Both the position numbers and the translations under genes were made by a program. Source: JBALVT01 sp047612385 (GTDB taxonomy: Bacteria; Pseudomonadota; Gammaproteobacteria; Pseudomonadales; Halieaceae). From it: a DNA stretch of 64,000 nucleotides. Location of the stretch: contig JBLGAR010000004.1 of NCBI GenBank assembly GCA_047612385.1, positions 15,718-79,717 on the forward strand, written 5' to 3'. Positions 25,548 to 32,984 of the stretch are shown in pieces (positions within the stretch are counted from its first letter, which is position 1; each line of letters opens with the position of its first letter). A model generated the notes under the pieces. It worked only from the letters and a program-made list of their open reading frames with translations, was not told the DNA's origin and made no database searches.

Positions 25548-26258
25548 ATGAAGGAAGAAACAATTCTGATCGTGGACGATGAAGCTTCGATCCGCGAAAT
25601 GCTGCGCATGGTATTGGATATAGCAGGGTTTAAGTCGATCGAGACCGACAATATACATGACGCGCATGCAATGATTATTGATCAGAACCCCAGTCTAATA
25701 CTCTTAGATTGGATGCTTCCAGGTGGCAGTGGCATTGAATTACTGCATCGCCTTAAGAAGCAAGAACATACGCGCGAACTGCCAATAATCATGCTAACCG
25801 CAAAGACAACCGAAGAAAACGTAGTGCAGGGATTGGAGGTTGGCGCCGACGACTACGTGACTAAACCCTTTGCTCCTCGTGAGTTAGTGGCGCGTATTAA
25901 ATCCCTCTTAAAACGAAACTCTGGTGGAGAATTCGCACAGCGCTTACAGATGGCTGATCTAACATTAGACCAGCAAAGCCAACGGGTATTTCTAGGCACC
26001 GAAACCCTGAACCTGGGGCCAACAGAATTTAACCTCTTGAAGTTTTTCATGTCTAATCCCGAGCGCGCCTTCACCCGAACCAAGTTACTGGATTGTGTTT
26101 GGGGTGCAAACGTCTATGTCGAGGAGCGCACAGTAGACGTCCATATCAGACGCCTCAGAGTGGCCTTACAAGGCGAGCACAAAGACTACAGCCACTTGAT
26201 TCAAACAGTGAGAGGCACCGGCTACCGATTTTCTTCCAGAGATTTTCTAGCAACATAG
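25548..26258 (+). CDS. phoB: PhoB-like OmpR-family response regulator
   Basis: 236-residue response regulator. Receiver domain: acidic pair D10-D11, phospho-acceptor D54 in LILLDWMLPG, IIMLTAK, and K in YVTKPFAPRE. The winged-helix domain (about 135-232) carries GPTEFNLLKFFMSNPERAFTR, VWGANVYVEERTVDVHIRRLR and TVRGTGYRFS, which is specifically PhoB-like. PhoB controls the phosphate-starvation regulon. No phoR kinase gene is adjacent, so this may be a second PhoB copy or one separated from its kinase. Start ATG 25548 (GTG 25545 is also possible). Pho-box-like sites in front of it and of its neighbours agree with the call. Confidence 0.88.
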   Translation: MKEETILIVDDEASIREMLRMVLDIAGFKSIETDNIHDAHAMIIDQNPSLILLDWMLPGGSGIELLHRLKKQEHTRELPIIMLTAKTTEENVVQGLEVGADDYVTKPFAPRELVARIKSLLKRNSGGEFAQRLQMADLTLDQQSQRVFLGTETLNLGPTEFNLLKFFMSNPERAFTRTKLLDCVWGANVYVEERTVDVHIRRLRVALQGEHKDYSHLIQTVRGTGYRFSSRDFLAT

Positions 26259-26264
26259 ATCCAA

Positions 26265-26320
26265 CTGTCACAAAAAATACACATAAATGTCATAACAGTG
26301 CCATGTGCCTAAACAAGAAT
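26265..26320 (+). promoter_or_regulatory. Four-unit Pho-box-like array before the PAP2 gene
   Basis: Four consecutive 11-mers: CTGTCACAAAA (26265), AATACACATAA (26276), ATGTCATAACA (26287) and GTGCCATGTGC (26298). The first and third match the PhoB half-site best. After GTGCCAT there are 10 bases and AAGAAT (26315-26320) as a possible -10. The array begins just after the phoB-like stop. Confidence 0.6.
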
Positions 26321-26327
26321 AGGCATC

Positions 26328-26858
26328 ATGGACATTCTAAAGAAACTACAGTGCTTCGACGTTCAGCTGTTTACTTGGCTGGCCAGTTCCATTCGCGGAC
26401 CAGGGGTATTGAGTTTTACCAAAGCGCTGTCTAAAAGTGGCGATGGCTATCTACACATCGCCATTCCAGTTTTACTGTTTACACTCAGCGCGAACCACCT
26501 TAGCCAGTTTTGTCTCACCCTTACATTGGCCATCACCTGCGAGCGCGCGCTCTATTGGGTTCTGAAAAATTCTCTCAAACGACGAAGACCACAGGAATTT
26601 GAGCCAAGCTTTCGGTCTCTCATAACCCCCTCTGACCAGTTCAGCTTTCCTTCTGGGCACAGCAGTGCTGCTTTCTTGCTCGCAACAGTACTTGCGGTCA
26701 CCTATCCAGGCCCGGTGTTCGTGTTGTACCTATGGGCCATTGGTGTAGCCGTGTCCCGTGTGTTGCTGGGTGTTCACTTTCCAGGGGACGCTATTGCCGG
26801 AGCTATAATGGGAACTACTGTGGCGCTGGCAACTGCGTCGTTACTGGGAGTCGGATAG
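26328..26858 (+). CDS. PAP2-family membrane phosphatase
   Basis: 176-residue integral-membrane phosphatase of the type 2 phosphatidic acid phosphatase family. Seen are the three signature motifs: KNSLKRRRP (about residues 84-92), PSGHSS (about 108-113) and SRVLLGVHFPGD (about 146-157), with catalytic histidines in motifs 2 and 3. Several hydrophobic helices are present. Substrates in the family are lipid phosphates (phosphatidate, phosphatidylglycerophosphate, undecaprenyl diphosphate). Its stop is one base from the start of the glycosyltransferase gene. With the Pho-box-like array upstream it may release phosphate or diacylglycerol from membrane lipid, an inference. Confidence 0.88.
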   Translation: MDILKKLQCFDVQLFTWLASSIRGPGVLSFTKALSKSGDGYLHIAIPVLLFTLSANHLSQFCLTLTLAITCERALYWVLKNSLKRRRPQEFEPSFRSLITPSDQFSFPSGHSSAAFLLATVLAVTYPGPVFVLYLWAIGVAVSRVLLGVHFPGDAIAGAIMGTTVALATASLLGVG

Positions 26859-26859
26859 C

Positions 26860-28032
26860 ATGAAAATTCTCTACGGCGTACAAGCCACTGGGCAGGGCCA
26901 TATCAGCCGAGCTCGCGCCATGGCAAAAGCGTTCCAAGGCTTGGATGTGGAAGTGGATTGGGTTTTTTCTGGCCGCGACAGCAGCAAACTTTTCGGCATG
27001 GATTTATTTGGTCCGTATCACCATTTTAGAGGGCTTACCTTCTACGCCCAGGCGGGAAAGATTGACTACCTACGCACAATTACCTTCAATAACCTACCCC
27101 GATTTTTGCTTGACGTTAAAAAGCTTGCTGCGGAACTTCACAACTACGACCTCGTAGTCACCGACTTTGAGCCGATAACCGCCTGGGCCGCTAGATCTGC
27201 AGGAGTGCCCACGATAGGCATAGGCCACCAGTACGCTTTTGGCGAAGGCACACCGGTGTCAGGTGACAATTGGATATCGGACTGCCTACTAAAATATTTC
27301 GCTCCTGTGTCTAAGCCTGTCGGTCTACATTGGCACCCCTACGGTGCAAACATATTGCCGCCAATTTTAGACTTACCCAATCTCGAAGTTCACAGAGATC
27401 ATTATATAGTGGTTTATCTGCCTTTTGAGGCACAGTCTGAGGTCATAGCCTGGCTACAGCAGTTTCCCATGCAACAGTTCAAACTCTACGCAGGCCACTT
27501 GGGTTTTGAGAACCACGGGAATGTCGATTGCTTCACCGCGAATACGGAAGGCTTCAAACTTCATCTGCGCGGCGCCCGAGGCGTAATATGCAACAGCGGT
27601 TTCGAACTGATCAGCGAGTGCTTACAGTGGAGAAAGCCCATTTTGGCCAAACCGCTACTGGGGCAAATGGAGCAGCTGTCCAACGCGACAGCTCTGGAAG
27701 CGTTAGCCTACGCTACCATTGTCCGCTCGCTTAGCCACGACGCCCTGGGCTCATGGCTGCAAACAAGAAATACGACACCGAACATACACTTTCCGGATGT
27801 GGCACAGGCATTGGCACTGTGGCTGGAGACGAATTGCCAGGAAAGCATTGAAGATATCGGGCGCGGCCTATGGTCTAGAGTAGAAAAGGCAAGCGCACAG
27901 CATACCGCCTTTACTCAACAGAGACGTTCATTAACTGCCACTGCGGAGCTTGTTCGCCCTCCTGGGTATACTGATAGCGCACCTTTGAACCGGGAGGAAC
28001 ATTCTCAATCATGGCGTTCTTTGGCTCCTTAA
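26860..28032 (+). CDS. MJ1255/VC2487-type glycosyltransferase
   Basis: 390-residue GT-B-like glycosyltransferase related to MurG/UDP-glucuronosyltransferase enzymes. The N-terminus KILYGVQATGQGHISRARAMAKAF carries the GxGH-type acceptor loop; later come VVTDFEPITAWAARSAGVPTIGIGHQ, a C-terminal donor-site region ICNSGFELISECLQWRKPILAKPLLGQMEQ and ANALALE-like helices. This matches the uncharacterised family known from MJ1255 and VC2487. Coupled to the PAP2 gene (1 bp). A PhoB/PAP2/glycosyltransferase set suggests making a phosphorus-free glycolipid from diacylglycerol (inference). The last 40 or so codons overlap the convergent small gene by 122 bp and do not look like family sequence. Confidence 0.8.
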   Translation: MKILYGVQATGQGHISRARAMAKAFQGLDVEVDWVFSGRDSSKLFGMDLFGPYHHFRGLTFYAQAGKIDYLRTITFNNLPRFLLDVKKLAAELHNYDLVVTDFEPITAWAARSAGVPTIGIGHQYAFGEGTPVSGDNWISDCLLKYFAPVSKPVGLHWHPYGANILPPILDLPNLEVHRDHYIVVYLPFEAQSEVIAWLQQFPMQQFKLYAGHLGFENHGNVDCFTANTEGFKLHLRGARGVICNSGFELISECLQWRKPILAKPLLGQMEQLSNATALEALAYATIVRSLSHDALGSWLQTRNTTPNIHFPDVAQALALWLETNCQESIEDIGRGLWSRVEKASAQHTAFTQQRRSLTATAELVRPPGYTDSAPLNREEHSQSWRSLAP

Positions 28033-28246
28033 AAGCCACTTTTCCGCGCTCCGCCAGTCGGCAACTATTGCGGCCTGCTCCGTCCTTGGCAGAATGAAAC
28101 GATACATAGACATTGGTACCGCGCTGAACGTCGGCGTGATTTTTAACCGTACCCTCAACAATACAACTCTGAGTGGAAGCTGCTTGGGCACCTAAGCCGA
28201 ATACCGAAAGTATCAGGACAGATGAAATTCTAGTTATTAATGTCAT
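27911..28246 (-). CDS. Small exported protein, paralogue of the protein at 25101-25421
   Basis: 111 residues with signal peptide MTLITRISSVLILSVFGLGAQAAS. The mature part CIVEGTVKNHADVQRGTNVYVSFH, C-RLAERGKVAFKEP, NVPPGSKVRYQY aligns with the 106-residue protein at 25101, keeping both cysteines. ATG 28246 has TAGGAGC upstream. The gene overlaps the 3' end of the convergent glycosyltransferase gene by 122 bp. The paralogues thus bracket the phoB-PAP2-glycosyltransferase set. Function unknown. Confidence 0.72.
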   Translation of the reverse strand: MTLITRISSVLILSVFGLGAQAASTQSCIVEGTVKNHADVQRGTNVYVSFHSAKDGAGRNSCRLAERGKVAFKEPKNAMIENVPPGSKVRYQYTQEGEQAPQWQLMNVSVE

Positions 28247-28552
28247 TTTTTAGCTCCTATTGAATCGCCAGACTTTTGGGCCTGTGTGACTAATAACACG
28301 TCGCTATGTCATTTTTTTGTAACATATCTACGCTAAGTCTTTGATTATATTAACTGCATATTGATTCTCGGCGCTATCTTTGACATATAATTGTCACAAA
28401 TAATTCATAAAGCCGTACGGAGACTCATCATTGTCGAGGTGGATTGAAAACGTCCTTGGGGTAAGGCTGGCGAACAAAAGACCGGTGCAACTGTGAACTG
28501 GTACCAGTTCGCCGTTTGCCCATCGAATGGTCCCCTCTATGCTTGAGTCCCC
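28247..28552. other. Regulatory intergenic region with two Pho-box-like repeats and a long palindrome
   Basis: 306 bp between divergent genes. Repeat 1: ATGTCATTTTT-TTGTAACATAT (28306-28327), readable on both strands as a Pho box. Repeat 2: TTTGACATATA-ATTGTCACAAA (28379-28400), pointing to the gene at 28553. Downstream, within the presumed leader, is a 16-bp perfect palindrome and a 7-bp arm pair (GGCGAAC near 28469, GTTCGCC at 28507). The -10 boxes here are weak. Confidence 0.5.
28495..28510. promoter_or_regulatory. 16-bp perfect palindrome upstream of the cNMP-domain gene
   Basis: GAACTGGTACCAGTTC is its own reverse complement, centred 50 bp before the ATG at 28553. It could be a dimeric repressor operator or, in RNA, part of a leader hairpin with GGCGAAC upstream. 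No known operator consensus is recognised. Confidence 0.5.
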
Positions 28553-29035
28553 ATGAAACTATTGAGCGTCGAACAGTTTAAGTTGGTAATGGATCCTTCT
28601 GAGTTATCAGCGGGCTCGATTTTTGGCGCACTGCGCCCCGAGGCAACTCAATTTCTACTTGAGGAGGGTAAAATTTTCGAGGTTATAACCGGCGACCCTG
28701 TTTACACATACGGTGATCGTGGTGATCGATTCTATGTCGTGTGCAGCGGCGCAATCAATTTTCTCAAGTACCACAAGGGGGCTTTTCATAAGGTTCGCAC
28801 CGCTACGTTTGGTCAGGAAGTGGGGTTTGTTGCGATGATCGACCTCCACAAAGAAGGGGGCAGCGCGATCGCGATGGAAAACAGCATTGTCCTGCAAATA
28901 ACCAGCGACCTGTTCCATGAATTGCATCGGACTTTCCCCACAGATTTCGGGCTAATGACGCTCAACCTGGCTAGAGATATGGCGCGCGTGATTAGTAAGC
29001 TAGGAGAAAGGCTGATCGATCAATCGCTCCCTTAG
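28553..29035 (+). CDS. Cyclic-nucleotide-binding-domain protein without DNA-binding domain
   Basis: 160 residues forming one Crp-like beta-roll: GDPVYTYGDRGDRFYVVCSGAINFLK (about 46-71), FGQEVGFVAMIDLHKEGGSAIAMENSIVLQITSD (about 83-117), then a helix with LARDMARVISKLGERL. The usual FGE-x-RAA phosphate-binding cassette is replaced by FGQEVGF, so cyclic nucleotide binding is doubtful. It ends where a Crp-type helix-turn-helix would begin, so it is a sensor or partner domain rather than a transcription factor. Preceded by a Pho-box-like repeat and a palindrome. Function unknown. Confidence 0.75.
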   Translation: MKLLSVEQFKLVMDPSELSAGSIFGALRPEATQFLLEEGKIFEVITGDPVYTYGDRGDRFYVVCSGAINFLKYHKGAFHKVRTATFGQEVGFVAMIDLHKEGGSAIAMENSIVLQITSDLFHELHRTFPTDFGLMTLNLARDMARVISKLGERLIDQSLP

Positions 29036-29109
29036 ACCCGTCATGCAGCCCGGACAAGGGCCGTAGCTTGGGATCTACAGCTGCGACCTATAGCTACGCT
29101 CTACAGTAA

Positions 29110-29661
29110 CTAGGATTTGGATTCCGCATTGAGTCGAGCAGCCAGCAAAAGCGCTGGCAACAACATAGCCCAGATGGCGACCATCGTTACCGACCCCCAA
29201 AACTGCGATACAAAATCAACATCACTTAACCTCGCTCCTGCCATATAAGATGCGGGCCCGCTAACGGCGCCGATAAGGGCTGCCAACACCAAACGTTTTT
29301 GGAGCGGACTAAAGGCGTGCATAAGAGTCGTCGCCAACACAGGCCACAGACAACTAATCCACAATGGAGCGGCCATTGCAACGACAACAGTTGAGTCCGA
29401 TACGGCGAGAACACCAGTCGAGAAGATCACCTGATCCAGCAAAAAGCCAAATAGCGAAACACCCAGCACAAATCTGGCCTCAACGAGGCCTCGACCCATA
29501 AATGCAAAGTGTGCAACAAGGTGCAGGGCCGCCATGGCGGGTGCGAGGACTGCCGAATGAGTGTACACAATGGCTAACCAACTGACGTTAAACAGCATTC
29601 CATTCGCCAAAACATGCCCTAATGAGGGTTCACTGTGCTGTGGCATCTGACTGGCGAGCAT
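29110..29661 (-). CDS. DUF2878 family membrane protein
   Basis: 183 residues from ATG 29661 (AGGAG eight bases upstream), with about five hydrophobic helices: LFNVSWLAIVYTH, LAPAMAALHLVAHFAFM, ARFVLGVSLFGFLLDQV, MAAPLWISCLWPVLATTLMHAF and a C-terminal pair. It resembles DUF2878 proteins, which in many gammaproteobacteria lie beside DUF3833 in sigma-E/ChrR (photooxidative stress) gene clusters. The DUF3833 gene is divergent here. Function unknown. Confidence 0.72.
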   Translation of the reverse strand: MLASQMPQHSEPSLGHVLANGMLFNVSWLAIVYTHSAVLAPAMAALHLVAHFAFMGRGLVEARFVLGVSLFGFLLDQVIFSTGVLAVSDSTVVVAMAAPLWISCLWPVLATTLMHAFSPLQKRLVLAALIGAVSGPASYMAGARLSDVDFVSQFWGSVTMVAIWAMLLPALLLAARLNAESKS

Positions 29662-29691
29662 AGCGCAACTCCTCGTGTTTAGAGATGAATG

Positions 29692-29716
29692 TACGTGCGT
29701 GAGGCGAAACGGATCA
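29692..29716 (-). promoter_or_regulatory. Possible ECF (SigE/ChrR-type) promoter of the DUF2878 gene
   Basis: Minus strand TGATCC (29716-29711), 15 bases, then CGTA (29695-29692), 31 bp before the start codon. This resembles the TGATCC...CGTAT promoters described for ChrR-controlled ECF sigma factors, as I recall them. No sigma factor gene is in the window. Confidence 0.4.
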
Positions 29717-29736
29717 CCGAGCTGGGCCCGAGTAGA

Positions 29737-29764
29737 CAATCCGCTTCATGTAACGAAGCGTATA
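29737..29764 (+). promoter_or_regulatory. Possible ECF promoter of the DUF3833 gene
   Basis: Plus strand CAATCC (29737-29742), 16 bases, CGTATA (29759-29764), 28 bp before ATG 29793. The -35 is a 4/6 match to TGATCC; plausible mainly because the divergent gene has a better match. Confidence 0.3.
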
Positions 29765-29792
29765 TAGTTAAAAATTCGGTAAGGAAATAGCG

Positions 29793-30365
29793 ATGCTCAA
29801 AATTCTACCACTATTATTTCTTTTCGCTCTCACAAGCGCTTGCTCACGAATAACCGTACAGGATTACAGGGACTTCCAACCCGTATTGCTACCTGAAGTG
29901 TTCTTCGATGGTTACCTTACGGCGCACGGTATGGTAAAAGATCGTGGGGGAAGAGTAATCAGAACATTCAATGCCGGCATCGACGCGTCATGGAAAGATG
30001 GAGTAGGCACGCTGGTAGAGGACTTCGTATTTGACGACGGGGAAGCCCAGCAGCGAATATGGACACTCAAAGCCCAGGGCGACGGCAGATATACAGGTAC
30101 GGCTGGAGACGTCATTGGGACGGGACAGCTCGCCTCGTCCGGTAACAGTCTTTTCCTGGACTATGTTCTGAGAATACCCTACGGAGATTCAACAGTAGAT
30201 GTTCGAGTAGATGATCGAATGTACCTGATTTCTCCCGATGTATTAATCAATGAATCAAGCTTGAAGAAGTTTGGAGTCAGAGTTGGCAGTTTGGATCTGG
30301 TGATTTTACGTCAGACAGGCGGAGCCCCTAATAAAAACACACAAAGAGATGATCTATGGCTATAG
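29793..30365 (+). CDS. DUF3833 family lipoprotein
   Basis: 190-residue lipoprotein; MLKILPLLFLFALTSAC ends in a lipobox. The mature part (YRDFQPVLLPEVFFDGYLTAHGMVKDRGGRVIRTF, GTLVEDFVFDDGEAQQRIWTL, GDVIGTGQLASSGNSLFLDY, DDRMYLISPDVLINESSLKKFG) matches DUF3833 as I remember it: a beta-rich, lipocalin-like periplasmic protein. Its role is unknown; co-occurrence with DUF2878 and fatty-acid modification genes in stress regulons suggests a membrane-lipid link. Overlaps the next gene by 10 bp. Confidence 0.78.
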   Translation: MLKILPLLFLFALTSACSRITVQDYRDFQPVLLPEVFFDGYLTAHGMVKDRGGRVIRTFNAGIDASWKDGVGTLVEDFVFDDGEAQQRIWTLKAQGDGRYTGTAGDVIGTGQLASSGNSLFLDYVLRIPYGDSTVDVRVDDRMYLISPDVLINESSLKKFGVRVGSLDLVILRQTGGAPNKNTQRDDLWL

Positions 30366-30802
30366 ACCTTTCAGGCCCCTGGAAAAAACCACAAATTGAC
30401 GAATTCCTTATTGGAAACAATCTGCCGGTGAGATTGTCCTGCAATGCTTCCGACGGATTTCCCCGCGTCATTTCCCTGTGGTATCAGTACGCAAACGACA
30501 CACTCTTCTGTGTCACCCATCAATCTTCTAAGTTGATCACTCTTCTAAAAAACAACAATCAGGTAGGGTTCGAAATATCTCCGAACGAACCACCCTATTT
30601 TGGTGTGCGCGGCCAGGGCACGGCGCAGCTTCAACCCCTTGGAGAAAGCCCAATATTGGACGACTTACTGGAAAAGTACGTAGGTGACACAGACTCGTCG
30701 TTCGCACAGTGGCTGATTTCCAGGAAAGCAGAAGAACTCATCATCAGCGTACGCCCTCATCGCCTCTACACCTGGGATTATCGCGAGAGAATGTCAGGAT
30801 AG
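30356..30802 (+). CDS. Pyridoxamine 5'-phosphate oxidase-related flavin-binding protein
   Basis: 148 residues of the split-barrel FMN-binding fold: N-terminal helix EFLIGNNLPVRLSCNASDGFPRVISLWYQY, LFCVTHQSSKLITLLKNNNQVGFEI, GQGTAQLQP and C-terminal RPHRLYTWDYRERM. Such proteins bind FMN, F420 or heme; the cofactor cannot be told from this sequence. It overlaps the DUF3833 stop by 10 bp (likely coupled translation) and the convergent folE stop by 9 bp. Confidence 0.75.
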   Translation: MAIDLSGPWKKPQIDEFLIGNNLPVRLSCNASDGFPRVISLWYQYANDTLFCVTHQSSKLITLLKNNNQVGFEISPNEPPYFGVRGQGTAQLQPLGESPILDDLLEKYVGDTDSSFAQWLISRKAEELIISVRPHRLYTWDYRERMSG

Positions 30803-31474
30803 AAATTCTGCTCGCGTTCTCGCATCTGCCTTAAACTGTCCGCCCAGCGCCGTCGTCTGCGTGGTTGAGTTGGCATCCATCACTCCCCGCGCTTTCACAC
30901 AGTAGTGTGTCGCGCTGATAGTCACCGCCACGTCCTGTGTTCCCAATATTGTCTGCAGCGCAACCTGGATCTGCTGCGTCAATCTTTCTTGAACCTGAGG
31001 GCGCTGAGAGAAAAACCGCACGATACGATTAATCTTGGACAAGCCAATGATTTTATCACCCGGGATATAAGCCACGTTAGCCCCACCATCAATGGTAATG
31101 AAGTGGTGTTCGCAAGTGCTGACGACGGAGACATCGCTAACTCTGACCATCTCCTCAACACCCATCTTATTTTCAATAGCCGTTGCTTTGGGAAACTTGG
31201 CATAATCGAGGCCGGAAAAAATCTCATCCACGTACATACGGGCGATGCGCTGAGGTGTTTCACACAGGCTGTCATCACTTAAATCCAAGCCAAGTGTGTG
31301 AGCGATATCGGCGAAGGACTCGCGAATGCGCTCGTACTTCTGATCTCGACTCAAACCATTCGTCACCAGGGGAGTTTCCAGTCCCGCGGCTATCAATGCA
31401 TCCCTGACCAAGCGCGCGTCATCCGACATATCGACTACAGGATTAGCGATTGTTTCCATTACGGCTGTGTTCAT
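30794..31474 (-). CDS. folE: GTP cyclohydrolase I
   Basis: 226-residue FolE converting GTP to 7,8-dihydroneopterin triphosphate, first step of folate (and other pterin) synthesis; E. coli FolE is 222. Seen: zinc ligands C121 and H124 in STCEHHF and C192 in ATHYCVKARGVMD, the RIARMYVDEIFSGL helix, GLSKINRIV and RPQVQERLTQQI. Complete and intact. Alone on its strand, convergent with the flavin-binding gene. Confidence 0.97.
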   Translation of the reverse strand: MNTAVMETIANPVVDMSDDARLVRDALIAAGLETPLVTNGLSRDQKYERIRESFADIAHTLGLDLSDDSLCETPQRIARMYVDEIFSGLDYAKFPKATAIENKMGVEEMVRVSDVSVVSTCEHHFITIDGGANVAYIPGDKIIGLSKINRIVRFFSQRPQVQERLTQQIQVALQTILGTQDVAVTISATHYCVKARGVMDANSTTQTTALGGQFKADARTRAEFLS

Positions 31475-32170
31475 AGTACTGCTCCTTGAATAGGCTTGCG
31501 CATTAGGCAGGCTCTGTCTCTAACTGCCCTACTGCACTCATTACATTGGCGAAAAATGGATTCTCAAATAGGGTTGCGCAGACTGAGGGTTTCCCAATTG
31601 TTGTGACTCCGAGTAATTACGCGAGTGGCGAATGGTCAGATCAGTATTTATGCCCTTTTAATGATTGCGCCCCTGGGACAAGTCCGGAGCGCTGGAGGCT
31701 CTGGCGACAGTCAGAGCATGGATTAGCGACGGTTCGTTGCACCGTTTTAGGAAAGAAAATTGACAAGCAGCAGCGCTATGCCAAGGCGTGACTATCGCGC
31801 TTGAAACGAATAATCTCACAAACTAGACGCGTAATGAGTGTTCTAGCGCCGCATCAAAAGGTCATCTAGTACAATAGCCTCAGAAAATACCTGACGAATA
31901 AGCTTATCGCATAGCGTAGCGTTAAGTAGCTCACGAGTCACGAAAGGTGTGCAGAATATGTCCGAGCGATTAATAGGCACCGACTTCAGGCTCCAGGACA
32001 TCACAGATGGCAATTACTCGTGATGGTAGGTGATTCTGCAAGCCGTTATTGCTTTAACATTGACTCCGATTCCTTTCGAGGGCATAACTTCCACTAGCTT
32101 GTGTATTCTCTCGGGTACACAGTAGCGAGGTATTGCTGAACACAGGCTGAATCCCTGGAGTTGAATTTGA
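31475..32170. other. 696-bp intergenic region with no recognised gene
   Basis: Between folE (leftward) and the spermidine-synthase-like gene (rightward). An 81-codon frame from TTG 31546 and a 21-codon frame from ATG 31960 are open, but neither has a recognisable domain. The 81-codon product is Trp- and Arg-rich in its middle and may be chance or the relic of a lost gene. No tRNA, CRISPR or transposon end is visible. It presumably holds both divergent promoters. Confidence 0.45.
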
Positions 32171-32953
32171 ATGAAGTTGTGCGATGAAAAAAATCTTGAG
32201 CAATCCAGCCCCATTCACCTTGAAGTCGGCGTTAATAACACCATTGCAATTCACGCTAATGAAAAGTTTCGATGGATGCGTTTCGATAACTCCGGTGTCC
32301 AAAGTGTCTGCGATCTGGCCACGCCCTGGCATCCTGTAGCACCTTATTGTTTATCCATGCTGTCTGGCCTGTGCTTACGACCCGGTCCGAGCAGGGTTCT
32401 TAACCTGGGGCTGGGCGGCGGCACGTTTGAGCGATTTTTCAGGGAGAAACTGCCCGACACAACAGTAACGACGGTGGAGCCCTGCCCTACCGTTGCAAGA
32501 TTGGCTAAACGCTTTTTCGATTTGTCGGAAGATACTGAAATTATTGAGGATTCCGGCTGGGATTTTGTGAAGTCCTGCCAGGAGAAGTTCGATATTATTT
32601 TTATCGATATGTTCGATGAGAACGGACATTTAGAATGTTTGGGAGATGCAAAATTCTATTCGGACCTGCATCTAATCGTAGCCCATTCAGGGCTAATCAT
32701 CATCGACATTGCGCCAGCTGATGAAGACTCACTTTTGGCCATACTTCTGTCTATCAGACCCATCTTCAACCATGTGCAGCTGTCCACCGAACCGGAGGCA
32801 AGCAACATGATTCTTATTTGCTCGAGGGCGCCGTTTCCAGGACTAGCACAGACTCTTATTCTGGCCGAGAAACTGAACAACACTTTGGGTATCAATTTTA
32901 GCGAAGCGCTTCAAAAGTTTTCTAAACTACCAGCGCCAGTGCAATATCAGTGA
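32171..32953 (+). CDS. Spermidine synthase-like methyltransferase-fold protein
   Basis: 260 residues. Rossmann motif VLNLGLGGGTFERFF (about residues 76-90), acidic TVTTVEPCPTVARLAKRFF, and the motif FDIIFIDMFDENG (about 139-151) follow the spermidine-synthase / SAM-methyltransferase order. The conserved polyamine-site residues of true SpeE are not evident. Many such proteins in gammaproteobacteria are uncharacterised. Stands alone; convergent with the malonyl-CoA decarboxylase gene. Confidence 0.72.
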   Translation: MKLCDEKNLEQSSPIHLEVGVNNTIAIHANEKFRWMRFDNSGVQSVCDLATPWHPVAPYCLSMLSGLCLRPGPSRVLNLGLGGGTFERFFREKLPDTTVTTVEPCPTVARLAKRFFDLSEDTEIIEDSGWDFVKSCQEKFDIIFIDMFDENGHLECLGDAKFYSDLHLIVAHSGLIIIDIAPADEDSLLAILLSIRPIFNHVQLSTEPEASNMILICSRAPFPGLAQTLILAEKLNNTLGINFSEALQKFSKLPAPVQYQ

Positions 32954-32984
32954 TTCTACTCGGCGCTGAGGCACATGTCTCCAG

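Noticed and set aside
28440..28552. Possible c-di-GMP (GEMM) or other known riboswitch before the cNMP-domain gene
   Set aside because: Conserved GEMM core and other riboswitch signatures as I know them are absent; only a palindrome and one arm pair are seen.
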